This document shows positions 1 through 8,486 of a stretch of DNA of 64,000 bases, one piece after another. The stretch comes from Robiginitalea aurantiaca (GTDB lineage: Bacteria > Bacteroidota > Bacteroidia > Flavobacteriales > Flavobacteriaceae). Both the position numbers and the translations under genes were made by a program. The DNA lies in the NCBI RefSeq assembly GCF_030380815.1, contig NZ_JAUDUY010000003.1:186001-250000 (forward strand), written 5' to 3'. The notes below the pieces were generated by a model. It saw only the letters and a list, made by a program, of their open reading frames with translations, had not been told where the DNA came from and ran no database searches. The stretch's first letter is position 1; each line of letters starts with the position of its first letter.

Positions 1-2
1 GG

Positions 3-161
3 ACAGGAAGGCTTTATTTTGATATTGAAAGCATTGGGAAATACCTGGAAAAGGTCGCAGAAGAATGCGCGCTCAGGTTAAACGCGAGCGCGGGGGTAAT
101 GTCGGGATGGGTTGCGGAAATGAAACTGCAAATAAAACAACACAGCTCCTTTGAGCTTTGA
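3..161 (+). CDS. C-terminal fragment of an unidentified protein (cut by window start)
   Basis: An open frame runs from the first bases to a TGA at 159-161 and gives 52 residues. The visible part looks helical and fairly charged and ends in HSSFEL; I see no motif that names a family. It is kept as a real gene end because the frame is clean and because it stops 9 bases before the convergent gpsA stop, the tight packing seen throughout this window. The start and most of the protein lie outside the window. No function is assigned. Confidence 0.6.
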   Translation, partial: TGRLYFDIESIGKYLEKVAEECALRLNASAGVMSGWVAEMKLQIKQHSSFEL

Positions 162-170
162 TTGCGGGTA

Positions 171-1169
171 TCAGCTTATTCGATCGGCAAGTCGGGCAAA
201 TACTTTTTTCGGGTTTTTGTTCTGATAGAGCACCTCATACACCGCATCTATAATCGGGGTCTTTACTTTTTTCTCGAAATCCTCCTTGATTTTATAGGCG
301 CTGCTGACGGCATAATACCCCTCAGCTACCATATTCATCTCCATCATGGCGCTTTTCACGGTATAGCCTTTACCAATCATATTGCCGAACATCCTGTTTC
401 TGCTGAAAATGGAGTACCCGGTTACCAGCAGATCTCCGAGATACGCCGAGTGATTGATATTCCTGTCGATATTATAGAGGCGTTTTGTATATCTCTTCAT
501 TTCCCGGATGGCATTGCTCATCAGGACGGATTGAAAATTATCCCCGTAGCCGAGTCCATGTGCAATCCCTGCGGCGATCGCATAGATATTCTTCAGCATG
601 GCTGCGTACTCGGTGCCTATGATGTCCTTACTGACCTTGGTTTTGATGTAGGAACTCCGGAGTGCACTGGCGACCTGTTCTGCTTTCTTTGGGTCGGCAC
701 AGGCAATGGTCAGGTAGGATAATCGTTCCAGCGCTACCTCTTCAGCATGGCATGGGCCTGTAATCACCCCAATATCCTTAAATGGGATATCGTAATTGTC
801 GTGGAAGTGTTCGCCTACAATCTTCCCGCTCTCCGGGACGATCCCTTTGATGGCTGAAAAAATAGTCTTCCCTTTGAGCTTAACGTGAATCTTTGATAAT
901 TCGGCCTCGAGAAAGGCGGAAGGAATGGCAAAGATCAAAACGTCAGCATAGGAAATCGCCTGGTCTATTTCGTCGGTAAGGCTGAGTTTTGCGGTGTCAA
1001 AAGAAACCGAAGTCAGATAATTCGGATTATGTCCGTGTTCATGGATATAGTCAATGGCATCCGAATTGCGCATATACCAGCAAACTTCATCCAGATTTTC
1101 GCAAAGCATTTTCACGATGGCAGTGGCCCAGCTTCCTCCGCCCAGGACGGCAAATTTTTGAAACTCCAT
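171..1169 (-). CDS. gpsA: NAD(P)H-dependent glycerol-3-phosphate dehydrogenase
   Basis: Reduces dihydroxyacetone phosphate to sn-glycerol 3-phosphate, the backbone for phospholipid synthesis, in the cytosol. The 332-residue protein opens with the Rossmann dinucleotide loop GGGSWATAIV, has the substrate-binding SAIKGI and GPCHAEEV segments, and carries the C-terminal catalytic-domain motif GTEYAAMLKNIYAIAAG with the catalytic Lys. Length is usual for the family. A longer frame begins with a TTG at 1193, but that codon lies inside a perfect -7 promoter element (1191-1198), so the ATG at 1169, just before the Rossmann strand, is the likely start. It is monocistronic here, convergent with the fragment at 3-161. 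Confidence 0.95.
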   Translation of the reverse strand: MEFQKFAVLGGGSWATAIVKMLCENLDEVCWYMRNSDAIDYIHEHGHNPNYLTSVSFDTAKLSLTDEIDQAISYADVLIFAIPSAFLEAELSKIHVKLKGKTIFSAIKGIVPESGKIVGEHFHDNYDIPFKDIGVITGPCHAEEVALERLSYLTIACADPKKAEQVASALRSSYIKTKVSKDIIGTEYAAMLKNIYAIAAGIAHGLGYGDNFQSVLMSNAIREMKRYTKRLYNIDRNINHSAYLGDLLVTGYSIFSRNRMFGNMIGKGYTVKSAMMEMNMVAEGYYAVSSAYKIKEDFEKKVKTPIIDAVYEVLYQNKNPKKVFARLADRIS

Positions 1170-1190
1170 TACGCTGATCAGGTTTGCGTC

Positions 1191-1198
1191 CAAAAGTA
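1191..1198 (-). promoter_or_regulatory. -7 promoter element for gpsA
   Basis: Read on the minus strand this is TACTTTTG, a perfect match to the Bacteroidota -7 consensus TAnnTTTG, 21 bases before the gpsA ATG at 1169. No clear -33 TTG is seen. It overlaps and so argues against the upstream TTG start. Confidence 0.6.
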
Positions 1199-1339
1199 CT
1201 CAAAAATTTAAGCAGTCCTGAGTGGGGGCATTCAGAAGCTGCATGTAACAGATCTGTCTCCGGGCGCTGAAGTCCAGCTGTTTTGGGGCCTAAACCTGAG
1301 ATTTCCGGGCCATTTTAGGGCACCCCCGTTTAATAATGC

Positions 1340-1347
1340 TATTTTTG
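1340..1347 (+). promoter_or_regulatory. -7 promoter element for the SulP transporter
   Basis: TATTTTTG matches TAnnTTTG exactly and ends 18 bases before the TTG start codon at 1366. It is the only good promoter match in the gap between gpsA and the transporter. Confidence 0.6.
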
Positions 1348-1365
1348 CGGCCTTAAAATAGCGTT

Positions 1366-2895
1366 TTGAAGAAATACCTCAACCTGTTTGATTTTTCGCA
1401 GAAAGTAGATTACCGGACGGAAGTCCTCTCGGGATTTACCGTGGCTCTTGCTTTGGTGCCCGAGGCTATTGCATTTGCACTTATTGCCGGCCTTTCACCC
1501 CTGACCGGACTCTATGCGGCATTTGTCATGGGACTCATCACCTCAATTTTTGGAGGACGACCCGGGATGATTTCAGGGGCGACGGGGGCCGTTGCAGTAG
1601 TCATCGTTTCGCTTGCTGCTTCCCACGGGGTGGAATATGTTTTTGCCACGGTTATTCTGGCTGGGCTACTACAGGTTACCGCCGGGGTACTCAGGCTCGG
1701 GAAGTTTATGCGCCTTGTTCCGCAACCCGTGATTTTCGGTTTTGTAAACGGGCTGGCAATCATCATATTTATGTCCCAACTGGATCAGTTTAAAACCGCA
1801 GATGGGCAGTGGATGGAAGGAATGTTGTTGTGGACTTTCCTCGGATTGGTATTTCTGACCATGGGAATTATATGGCTCCTTCCCAGACTGAGCCGTGTGG
1901 TACCCGCTTCCCTGGTTGCGATCCTGGTCGTATTTGGCATTGTCCTGGTATTTGATATCCCCACCAGAAACATCGGCGACATCGCCTCCATAAAGGGGAG
2001 TTTCCCGCCGTTTCATATACCATCCCTTCCGCTTACCCTTGAGACTTTAACCATAATTTTCCCCTATGCCGCTGTGGTTGCAGGAGTGGGCCTCATTGAG
2101 AGCTTACTGACCCTCAATATTGTTGATGAAATCACAGAAACCCGGGGTCATAGTAATAAAGAAGCCGTGGCCCAGGGAACGGCGAACATACTGTCCGGAT
2201 TTTTCTCGGGTATGGGGGGTTGTGCCATGATAGGACAGAGCCTTATCAATACTTCGAATGGGGCACGTGCACGACTTTCAGGCATTGTTGCGGCCCTTAT
2301 GCTCCTCGCATTTATTATGTTTGGTGCACCCCTGATCGAAAGGGTACCTATGGCTGCACTTACCGGATTGATGATTATGGTGGCACTCGGAACCTTTGAA
2401 TGGGCCAGTCTGCGCACTTTCCGGAGGATGCCCAAATCGGATGTTCTGGTGATGATTCTGGTCACCCTGGTCACCATATTCCTCCACAACCTTGCCCTGG
2501 CTGTTTTGGTGGGGGTAATCATTTCCGCCCTGGTTTTTGCCTGGGATAATGCAAAGCGAATCCGGGCCCGGAAATATATCGATGAGGAAGGGGTTAAACA
2601 CTACGAGATATACGGTCCGCTGTTTTTTGGTTCAATTGGACTTTTTAACGAAAAGTTCGATGTACAGGGAGATCCCCAGGAAGTCATTATTGACTTTCAG
2701 GAAAGCCGGATCGTAGACATGTCTGCAATAGAAGCTTTGAACAAGCTTACAGAGCGGTACCTGAAAGTGGGCAAAAAGGTGCATTTGAAACACCTCAGTT
2801 CGGACTGTCTTAAATTGCTCAGAAACGCCGATGAGATCATTGAGGTCAACGTTCTTGAAGATCCTACCTACAAGGTCATTACAGATACGCTGTGA
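1366..2895 (+). CDS. SulP family anion transporter with STAS domain
   Basis: Inner-membrane anion carrier of the SLC26/SulP family (sulfate, bicarbonate or other small anions; the substrate cannot be read from sequence). The 509 residues start with the family hallmark VALALVPEAIAFALIAGLSP, followed by Gly-rich membrane segments including ISGATGAVAVV and IGQSLINTSNGARARLSG, and about 10-12 hydrophobic helices to roughly residue 395. A cytosolic STAS domain follows (about 410-505, with IIDFQESRIVDMSAIEAL). The start is TTG: no in-frame ATG exists before the first membrane helices, and a -7 box lies 18 bases upstream. Full family length, no damage. It stands alone between gpsA and a dioxygenase and is followed by a weak terminator-like hairpin. 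Confidence 0.93.
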   Translation: MKKYLNLFDFSQKVDYRTEVLSGFTVALALVPEAIAFALIAGLSPLTGLYAAFVMGLITSIFGGRPGMISGATGAVAVVIVSLAASHGVEYVFATVILAGLLQVTAGVLRLGKFMRLVPQPVIFGFVNGLAIIIFMSQLDQFKTADGQWMEGMLLWTFLGLVFLTMGIIWLLPRLSRVVPASLVAILVVFGIVLVFDIPTRNIGDIASIKGSFPPFHIPSLPLTLETLTIIFPYAAVVAGVGLIESLLTLNIVDEITETRGHSNKEAVAQGTANILSGFFSGMGGCAMIGQSLINTSNGARARLSGIVAALMLLAFIMFGAPLIERVPMAALTGLMIMVALGTFEWASLRTFRRMPKSDVLVMILVTLVTIFLHNLALAVLVGVIISALVFAWDNAKRIRARKYIDEEGVKHYEIYGPLFFGSIGLFNEKFDVQGDPQEVIIDFQESRIVDMSAIEALNKLTERYLKVGKKVHLKHLSSDCLKLLRNADEIIEVNVLEDPTYKVITDTL

Positions 2896-2914
2896 CCTGA
2901 TTCTCCTTTCGATT

Positions 2915-2941
2915 CCCGGCTGAAGCGACCGGGCTTTCTTT
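2915..2941 (+). terminator. Weak terminator-like hairpin after SulP gene
   Basis: CCCGG (2915-2919) pairs with CCGGG (2929-2933) across a 9-base loop and is followed by a T-rich but interrupted tail, CTTTCTTTC. It lies 20 bases after the transporter stop. The tail is imperfect, so the call is tentative. Confidence 0.4.
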
Positions 2942-3084
2942 CAAGGCATAAGAGGTGACAAACCCTTCTGCGTTTAAGGTTTTGTGCCCCATACCTCTGG
3001 AAAATTCCTTAACTTGTTTTGAGCAAGCTGAAACAGTTTTACGGGTCTACTACCTGAAGGCTGAATCGTTTAAAAGGCAGCGTT

Positions 3085-4059
3085 ATGGAGAAGCCCTCAA
3101 AAAACATCGAAATGGCCAACAAAGCCCATGAGGCGATCCCGGGAAATCCTTCAACGGCCACGAGCAGTACGAAAAAACTGAACGATCGCTCCGGAGGCCA
3201 ACCCTTATGCCTGCTTAGCGAGACAGATTGGACACATTGGATCGAACAGGGGTACGTCGTTATTAAACAGGCTATTTCTAAAGCCCAGGCGACAGAAACA
3301 GCTAAATTTTTGTGGGAATTTGAGGAAAAAGACCCGGAGAACCCCGCGACCTGGTATGCTCCGCCAAGGGCAGAAATGCAAATGAAGGAATTGGCCGGAA
3401 CGGGAATGGTTGAAGTATACAATCATCAGCATTTATGGGATAATCGACAGCAGCCAAAGATCTACAAGGCTTTTGTGGATATCTGGGGAACTCCGGAACT
3501 CTGGGTAACCATTGACCGGGCCAACCTGAATTTCCCTTCACGCCCGGGCTATGAACAAAAGGGGTTTATTCATTGGGACTATGACCCGGACACCCGACCT
3601 CAGAATGTACAGGGGGTTTTGGCGCTCTCGGATCAGACAGATCCCGAAATGGGCGGGTTTCAGTGCATTCCATGGCTCTACAGGAATTATGAGGCGTGGA
3701 AAAAGGATCAGCCGGAGGATCGGGATCATTTTCAACCGGACATCAGCGGTTTGGAAGATAAACTGGTGAAGGTAGCTCTTGAAGCAGGGGACCTGATGAT
3801 CTTCAATAGCCTTTTACCTCATGGAATCCGTCCTAACCTTTCTAAGGATAAGGTAAGGATCGCCCAGTATATTTCCATGATGCCCGCCGAACCCGATAAT
3901 GAAGCTCTGAGGCAATGGCGAATTCATTCCTGGAAAAACCGGGTCGCTCCTGAAGGGTATGCATTCCCCGGTGACCCGAGAAAATGGGAGCAGGAAAAAT
4001 ACAAAACCGCCCGTTTGTCCGAGCTTGGCCAAAAGCTTCTCGGCCTGGCGCACTGGTGA
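3085..4059 (+). CDS. Phytanoyl-CoA dioxygenase (PhyH) family Fe(II)/2-oxoglutarate oxygenase
   Basis: Predicted cytosolic non-haem iron oxygenase that couples 2-oxoglutarate decarboxylation to hydroxylation of an unknown substrate. In the 324 residues the iron triad is visible: HWD gives His163 and Asp165, and LLPHGIRPN gives the distal His246; Arg258 in KVRIAQY is the likely 2-oxoglutarate anchor. The GGFQCIPW stretch is typical of PhyH proteins. The first 40 residues are polar and low-complexity, so the true start could be slightly downstream, but ATG 3085 is the first good one. It ends 2 bases before the convergent GH97 gene. No neighbour suggests a substrate. Confidence 0.85.
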   Translation: MEKPSKNIEMANKAHEAIPGNPSTATSSTKKLNDRSGGQPLCLLSETDWTHWIEQGYVVIKQAISKAQATETAKFLWEFEEKDPENPATWYAPPRAEMQMKELAGTGMVEVYNHQHLWDNRQQPKIYKAFVDIWGTPELWVTIDRANLNFPSRPGYEQKGFIHWDYDPDTRPQNVQGVLALSDQTDPEMGGFQCIPWLYRNYEAWKKDQPEDRDHFQPDISGLEDKLVKVALEAGDLMIFNSLLPHGIRPNLSKDKVRIAQYISMMPAEPDNEALRQWRIHSWKNRVAPEGYAFPGDPRKWEQEKYKTARLSELGQKLLGLAHW

Positions 4060-4061
4060 GA

Positions 4062-6188
4062 TTATTCCCGAATCAGGCTTATGGCCAACCCTCCTCCCGG
4101 CGCCAGATGAAATGTCTGTTGTGAGGAGTTGTTTACCGTCTGTTTTTCTATTTCAAGAGCTGTTGGATTTTCCCGGAAATGCGCTTCGGGATGGTCCTTA
4201 TAATATGTTGCCTGGAAGGAAATCCCATCGGGCAGGAAACTGAAATCGATTTCCAGATCCCTCGGGTTCTCATCGGTTATGGCCCCTACAAACCAGTTAC
4301 CTGTATCCCGTTCTTCGCGGGCAATTGAAACAAAATCCCCCACCTCCCCGCTGAGTACTTTGGATTGTTCCCAATCCACACCCACATCCCGGATAAATTG
4401 AAATGCGGCCTGGCCTTCATAATTTTCGGGAAGGTCGCAAGCCATCTGTATGGGGCTGTATATCACAACATACAAGGCCAGCTGCTGGGCAAGGGTCGTG
4501 TTTACCTGGCTTTCGGGTTTTTGTGTGAGCCCGATGTCGAACACACCCGGGGTAAAATCGATTGGGCCTGCAAGCATTCGGGTAAAGGCTACAATGGGAA
4601 GGTGCTCGGGAGGATTGCCTCCTTCTACAGACCACGCATTGAATTCCTGTCCGCGCAACCCCTCACGGGAAATGGCATTCGGGTAGGTCCTTCTTAAGCC
4701 AGTCGCTTTGATCGGTTCATGGGCATTGATGGCTACCTGGTATTTAGCAGCCGTTTCCAGGACCTTTCTGTAGTGGTTGACCATCCATTGCCCGTGGTGG
4801 TATTCGCCTTTTGGGATGAGTTTCCCCACGTAGCCGGTCTTTACGGAATGCATTCCCAATTTATTCATCAGGGCAAAGGCAGTGTCTAATTGTTTTTCAT
4901 AGGTTCTGGGGGCAGCCGAGGTCTCATGGTGCATAATGATTTCCACACCTTTTTCCCGTCCATAGGAGGCGAGGGCTTCGATATCATAATCCGGGTAGGG
5001 AGTGACAAAATCGAATACGCCTTCCCTGTCCTCAAATCCGATCCAACGCTCCCAACCTGTATTCCAGCCTTCAACCAACACCCCTTTGATATTGTTTTCG
5101 GCTGCAAAATCGATATAACGCATGGTGTTTTCCGTGGTGGCCCCGTGTTTTCCATGGGCTTTCCCGGTATCCACCCACTGATCCTTCTCATCCAATGTCA
5201 TCCCGTAGTCCCAGGTGGCTATTGCCAAATGCATTTCCCACCAGATCCCGATGTATTTCATCGGGGTGAACCAGGAGACATCACCCAATTTATTTGGCTC
5301 GTTCAGGTTCTCAATGAGCCTGGACTCAATAAGGTCACCGGCTCGTTCGGCAATTTGGATTGTCCGCCATGGCGTCTTTAAGGGTAGGGCGCCTCTGACT
5401 TTATATCCCAGGCGGTCGGAACCTACCAGGGCACTGGTGAGTTTCAGGTCCTTGGGATCGACCTTTAATGTCATCCCGGCGTAGTCTGTAAGATCCGCCT
5501 CGTGGAAACTCAAATGGAGCCCCTCCTCGGAACGCATGGTCACTGGGGTATTCACTGCATTTTCCGGAATATAGGTGGAAGCAAGGTTGGGATGATCCTG
5601 TTTGGTAAGGGCGTTTATTTCCGAGACACGGGAGGTGTTGTAGAGGTGCTCATAAATGTCCCAGTCCCCGGGTATCCACCAGGTCATATGATCTCCTGTA
5701 AGATTGAATTCTGATTTTTCCTCCGTGATCCGAAGGCTGTCCCTTCCTTCCTGCCGGGGGAATTCATACCGGAAGGCAATACCATCCTCATAGGCCCTGA
5801 AATGCAGAATTAACTGCCGGCCAGGGGACGCTTCTTCTTTGAGAACAATGCGGGCCCCATTGTAATTGTTGCGGACCTCGCGTTGTTCCCCCCAGGGCAT
5901 CTCCCAGGTTTCATCTTCTGAAGTCAGGCTGCTTTCCACCCACTGCATCCCATCCATGAGGGCCGGTTGATCTTTGAATTCAAAGCCCAGGGCCGAGCTG
6001 TCAATAACGGGCTTGCCGTCTCGCAATACCCGGTAACCCGGACGGCCAGAATCATCCAAATAAACAGCTACACCGTGGGTCTTTTGGGGAGACGACAACA
6101 ATAGCATATCCTGTTCAGTTGCGTTTTGGCAACCGCTGATTGCGAGTAACAGGGCGAGAATAAATACAGTCAGAAAGAATCGGTTCAT
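4062..6188 (-). CDS. Glycoside hydrolase family 97 lipoprotein, inverting (SusB-like) type
   Basis: Predicted periplasmic or membrane-anchored exo-alpha-glucosidase acting on malto-oligosaccharides. The 708 residues begin with a lipoprotein signal (hydrophobic to AISGC, lipidated Cys20), then the GH97 N-terminal beta-sandwich, a TIM barrel from about residue 305 (KYIGIWWEMH, VLVEGWNTGWE), and a C-terminal beta domain. Three glutamates expected in the inverting subgroup are present: Glu422 in MHHETS, Glu491 in NAHEPIKATG and Glu515 in RGQEFNAW. Retaining GH97 enzymes, as I recall them, have Gly at the AHEP position and a nucleophilic Asp instead. Unusually, no susC/susD pair or other carbohydrate gene lies beside it. 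Confidence 0.92.
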   Translation of the reverse strand: MNRFFLTVFILALLLAISGCQNATEQDMLLLSSPQKTHGVAVYLDDSGRPGYRVLRDGKPVIDSSALGFEFKDQPALMDGMQWVESSLTSEDETWEMPWGEQREVRNNYNGARIVLKEEASPGRQLILHFRAYEDGIAFRYEFPRQEGRDSLRITEEKSEFNLTGDHMTWWIPGDWDIYEHLYNTSRVSEINALTKQDHPNLASTYIPENAVNTPVTMRSEEGLHLSFHEADLTDYAGMTLKVDPKDLKLTSALVGSDRLGYKVRGALPLKTPWRTIQIAERAGDLIESRLIENLNEPNKLGDVSWFTPMKYIGIWWEMHLAIATWDYGMTLDEKDQWVDTGKAHGKHGATTENTMRYIDFAAENNIKGVLVEGWNTGWERWIGFEDREGVFDFVTPYPDYDIEALASYGREKGVEIIMHHETSAAPRTYEKQLDTAFALMNKLGMHSVKTGYVGKLIPKGEYHHGQWMVNHYRKVLETAAKYQVAINAHEPIKATGLRRTYPNAISREGLRGQEFNAWSVEGGNPPEHLPIVAFTRMLAGPIDFTPGVFDIGLTQKPESQVNTTLAQQLALYVVIYSPIQMACDLPENYEGQAAFQFIRDVGVDWEQSKVLSGEVGDFVSIAREERDTGNWFVGAITDENPRDLEIDFSFLPDGISFQATYYKDHPEAHFRENPTALEIEKQTVNNSSQQTFHLAPGGGLAISLIRE

Positions 6189-6284
6189 AAGGTTTTGGTT
6201 TGTTTAGAATCCTTACTGCATAGGCCGTTTTCAAAGTATAAACGAAATGGACTTCCAGGTTTCAGCAGTAATTCCAGGGATTTT

Positions 6285-6292
6285 CAAATCTA
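6285..6292 (-). promoter_or_regulatory. -7/-33 promoter for the GH97 gene
   Basis: On the minus strand TAGATTTG matches TAnnTTTG exactly. A TTG (6310-6312) sits 17 bases upstream, a fitting spacing for the -33 element. This predicts a leader of roughly 90 bases before the GH97 ATG. Confidence 0.55.
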
Positions 6293-6332
6293 AAGATAGG
6301 AAGAATTCCCAATCGGGTATACGGGAAAACCG

Positions 6333-6920
6333 CTATTCGTATAAGATACCATGGTAGGGGAACTCCCGGTAAATGTCCCAGAATTTGCCGTTGTGCTTTA
6401 ATAAAAACAGGCTGGAAACGTTGAAGGAGTCCTGAAAATTTCGCGAGTTAAATTCACTCCAGGCCTGCTCAAAATCGGCTTCTTTTAAATCCCGGGTTGC
6501 TATGGTCATATGGGGGTGAAAAACCCTTTTTTTGGAAGGCGACGGGAATCCCAATTCGGAGATCAAATGCGCTTTTAGCCGGGCTTGTAGTTCCTGCAGA
6601 GGGAGATGATCCCGTATTTTCACAAAGAGCACCCGGGGCGGAAAACAGTCGAACCCATCCAGGGTTACGTGGAAAGGCATTTCGCGTGATGCAAATTCCC
6701 TCAGGCAAGTGATTAGCCGGGGTTCCTCAGCTTCAAGTTTATGAAACGGCATCTGAAGGGTAATATGTGCAGGAGATTTAAGCGCATGTGCCGCACCGAA
6801 TCGATCCCTGATTTCAGTTTTTAGGGCATGGACGCTATTCATGATCCCGGAGTTGGGAACAAGGCCAATAAAGTATTGTTTTTTAATCTCCGGAATTTCT
6901 TTTTCAGGCTTGGCCGGCAT
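6333..6920 (-). CDS. 2H phosphoesterase family protein (2'-5' RNA ligase/LigT-like)
   Basis: Cytosolic 195-residue member of the 2H superfamily, which hydrolyses or ligates 2',5'- or cyclic-phosphodiester bonds in RNA or nucleotides; the true substrate is unknown. The two catalytic HxTx motifs are intact: HITL near residue 65, in SPAHITLQMPF, and HMTI near residue 150, in FHPHMTIATRD. Length is typical. The start is the first ATG, with no promoter match between it and the neighbouring cytochrome gene. It is preceded, across a strong hairpin terminator, by that cytochrome gene, so it is probably transcribed separately. Confidence 0.85.
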   Translation of the reverse strand: MPAKPEKEIPEIKKQYFIGLVPNSGIMNSVHALKTEIRDRFGAAHALKSPAHITLQMPFHKLEAEEPRLITCLREFASREMPFHVTLDGFDCFPPRVLFVKIRDHLPLQELQARLKAHLISELGFPSPSKKRVFHPHMTIATRDLKEADFEQAWSEFNSRNFQDSFNVSSLFLLKHNGKFWDIYREFPYHGILYE

Positions 6921-6943
6921 CTGGAAATAGTCTAAGGGACAAC

Positions 6944-6981
6944 AAAAAAACCGGGCACGACAAGTGCCGGCCCGGTTTTTT
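6944..6981 (-). terminator. Intrinsic terminator after the cytochrome c gene
   Basis: A near-symmetrical hairpin with stem ACCGGGC / GCCCGGT, flanked by A-run and T-run so that it works on either strand. It lies just downstream of the minus-strand cytochrome gene, which it should end, and separates it from the 2H phosphoesterase gene. Confidence 0.85.
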
Positions 6982-6998
6982 GTAAAAGTATCGAACGC

Positions 6999-7478
6999 TT
7001 ACAGGGTTCTCAGGTATTCAGCCAGGGCCCGGGCATCTGCTTCAGAAAGATTCTGATTGAGCATAATGGCTCCGTTATATTCCTCGAGCAGTGCTTTTGC
7101 TATGGGGTCCTCTTTAAGCATCCCATCGGGATTGAGAATCATATTCATCACCCATTCCGGACTTCGGCGGGTATAGACCCCAGTGAGGTCAGGTCCGATC
7201 ATCCGCTGTCCGACCATATGACAAGCGGTGCAAATCATTTGATATTTTGTCTCCCCGGCCTTGGCAAGTTCCATATCAATTTCTTCTCCGAAATCTACAG
7301 AAGTTATGGGACCTACCCCCTTATTATCGAGGTCTACGGGCACGCTTTCAGCGGCTGATGCCTGTACTTCCTCTGTTTTGGAACGATTCATCTCAAAACC
7401 GTCTTTTTTTGTTTCTTTCTTTTCGCCACATCCGAAAAGAAGCATCGTGATTGCAATACCTGAAAGGATTCGTTTCAT
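6999..7478 (-). CDS. Lipoprotein c-type cytochrome (class I-like)
   Basis: 159-residue electron carrier anchored by a lipid. The signal peptide ends in LLFGC (Cys17), followed by a Lys/Glu-rich linker to about residue 60 and a single-haem domain. The haem attachment motif is CTACH at residues 83-87; candidate axial methionines are Met139 in IMLNQ or Met120 in PDGML. GPDLTGV after the haem motif is typical of small cytochromes c. It is the last gene of a probable minus-strand run with the YheT hydrolase 45 bases upstream, and ends at a strong terminator. Its redox partner is not apparent from neighbours. Confidence 0.9.
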   Translation of the reverse strand: MKRILSGIAITMLLFGCGEKKETKKDGFEMNRSKTEEVQASAAESVPVDLDNKGVGPITSVDFGEEIDMELAKAGETKYQMICTACHMVGQRMIGPDLTGVYTRRSPEWVMNMILNPDGMLKEDPIAKALLEEYNGAIMLNQNLSEADARALAEYLRTL

Positions 7479-7523
7479 AAGCTCTGATTTCTTAACTGAG
7501 CCCCTAATATAGTAAATAGCGGA

Positions 7524-8486
7524 TTACTTCACGAAACTCAGGAATTCCAGACTCCTCTTTTCACTGTAGTAATAGCTTCCAGCAGTCACAAAACCCACGT
7601 GGCCACCGAAACGGGGACTTTCAAAATGAACATAGGCATGGTCCCTGCAGCGTTCTTCCGGATAGCATTTTGCGCCCAGGAAAGAATCATTTTTGGCATT
7701 CAGCAAAAGGGTGGGCGTAGCAATGCTTTCGATAAATTGGAGACTGCTGCACTTTTGATAGTAATCCAGGGCATCTTTAAACCCATGTGCCCGACTCGTA
7801 TAGATGTCGTCAAAATCCTTCAGGCTCTTAATCTGATCGACACCCCCCTGATCTAAGGCGTCCGGAAAACGACTTTGTTTCTCAGCAACTTTTTCGCGCA
7901 GGGATTTAAGAAAACGCTGGGCATAGAGCCAGTTTGCAGGTCGGTTGAGTTGAATCAGGGAATCGTGCAGATCACAGGGGACCGAGATCACTGCGGCCGC
8001 GGTAATGTGCCGGGTAAGTTCTGATCGTTCTCCCAGAAACTTCAGGATCAGATTACCACCAAGACTAAATCCTTTCAGAAAAATCTTTTCGTAGTCATAC
8101 CTTTTGAGAATATGTTGAAGTACAGCACTGAGGTCCTCAGTGGCACCGGAATGGTAGGAGCGAAATCTCAGATTGGGCTCCCCGCTGCATCCCCTGAAAT
8201 TTACAGCACAGACATCGTAGCCATTTTCGCTAAAGATTCCTGCGCTACCCAGCATATAGGGGCGTTGCGCATTTCCTTCCAGCCCATGTAAGAGCAGGAT
8301 AAGGCGATCCCGCGGCTCATCCTTACGAGTCCAGTCAAGGTCCAGAAAGTCCCCATCGGGTAAAATCAGGCGCTCTCGCTCCTGTCCTGGCTTTACAGGT
8401 TTACGCAGGAGGGCCGAGTAAATGGTTGAGGCGTGGCCATTCCGAAAGGGAATGGAAGGCTTGAAATCAGATGAAATCAGAGGCAT
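7524..8486 (-). CDS. YheT family alpha/beta hydrolase
   Basis: 320-residue serine hydrolase of the YheT/ABHD1-3 group; activity on short-chain esters or lipids is inferred from the family. The core is complete: oxyanion region LLLHGLEGNAQRPY, the ARG-like stretch AVNFRGCSGEPN, nucleophile elbow KGFSLGGNL (Ser141), and the C-terminal catalytic His in GGHVGFV; the acid is probably the Asp in LLLNAKNDSF. No signal peptide, so probably cytosolic. Its ATG overlaps the bestrophin stop (TGATG, one shared base), a sign of translational coupling. Confidence 0.92.
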   Translation of the reverse strand: MPLISSDFKPSIPFRNGHASTIYSALLRKPVKPGQERERLILPDGDFLDLDWTRKDEPRDRLILLLHGLEGNAQRPYMLGSAGIFSENGYDVCAVNFRGCSGEPNLRFRSYHSGATEDLSAVLQHILKRYDYEKIFLKGFSLGGNLILKFLGERSELTRHITAAAVISVPCDLHDSLIQLNRPANWLYAQRFLKSLREKVAEKQSRFPDALDQGGVDQIKSLKDFDDIYTSRAHGFKDALDYYQKCSSLQFIESIATPTLLLNAKNDSFLGAKCYPEERCRDHAYVHFESPRFGGHVGFVTAGSYYYSEKRSLEFLSFVK

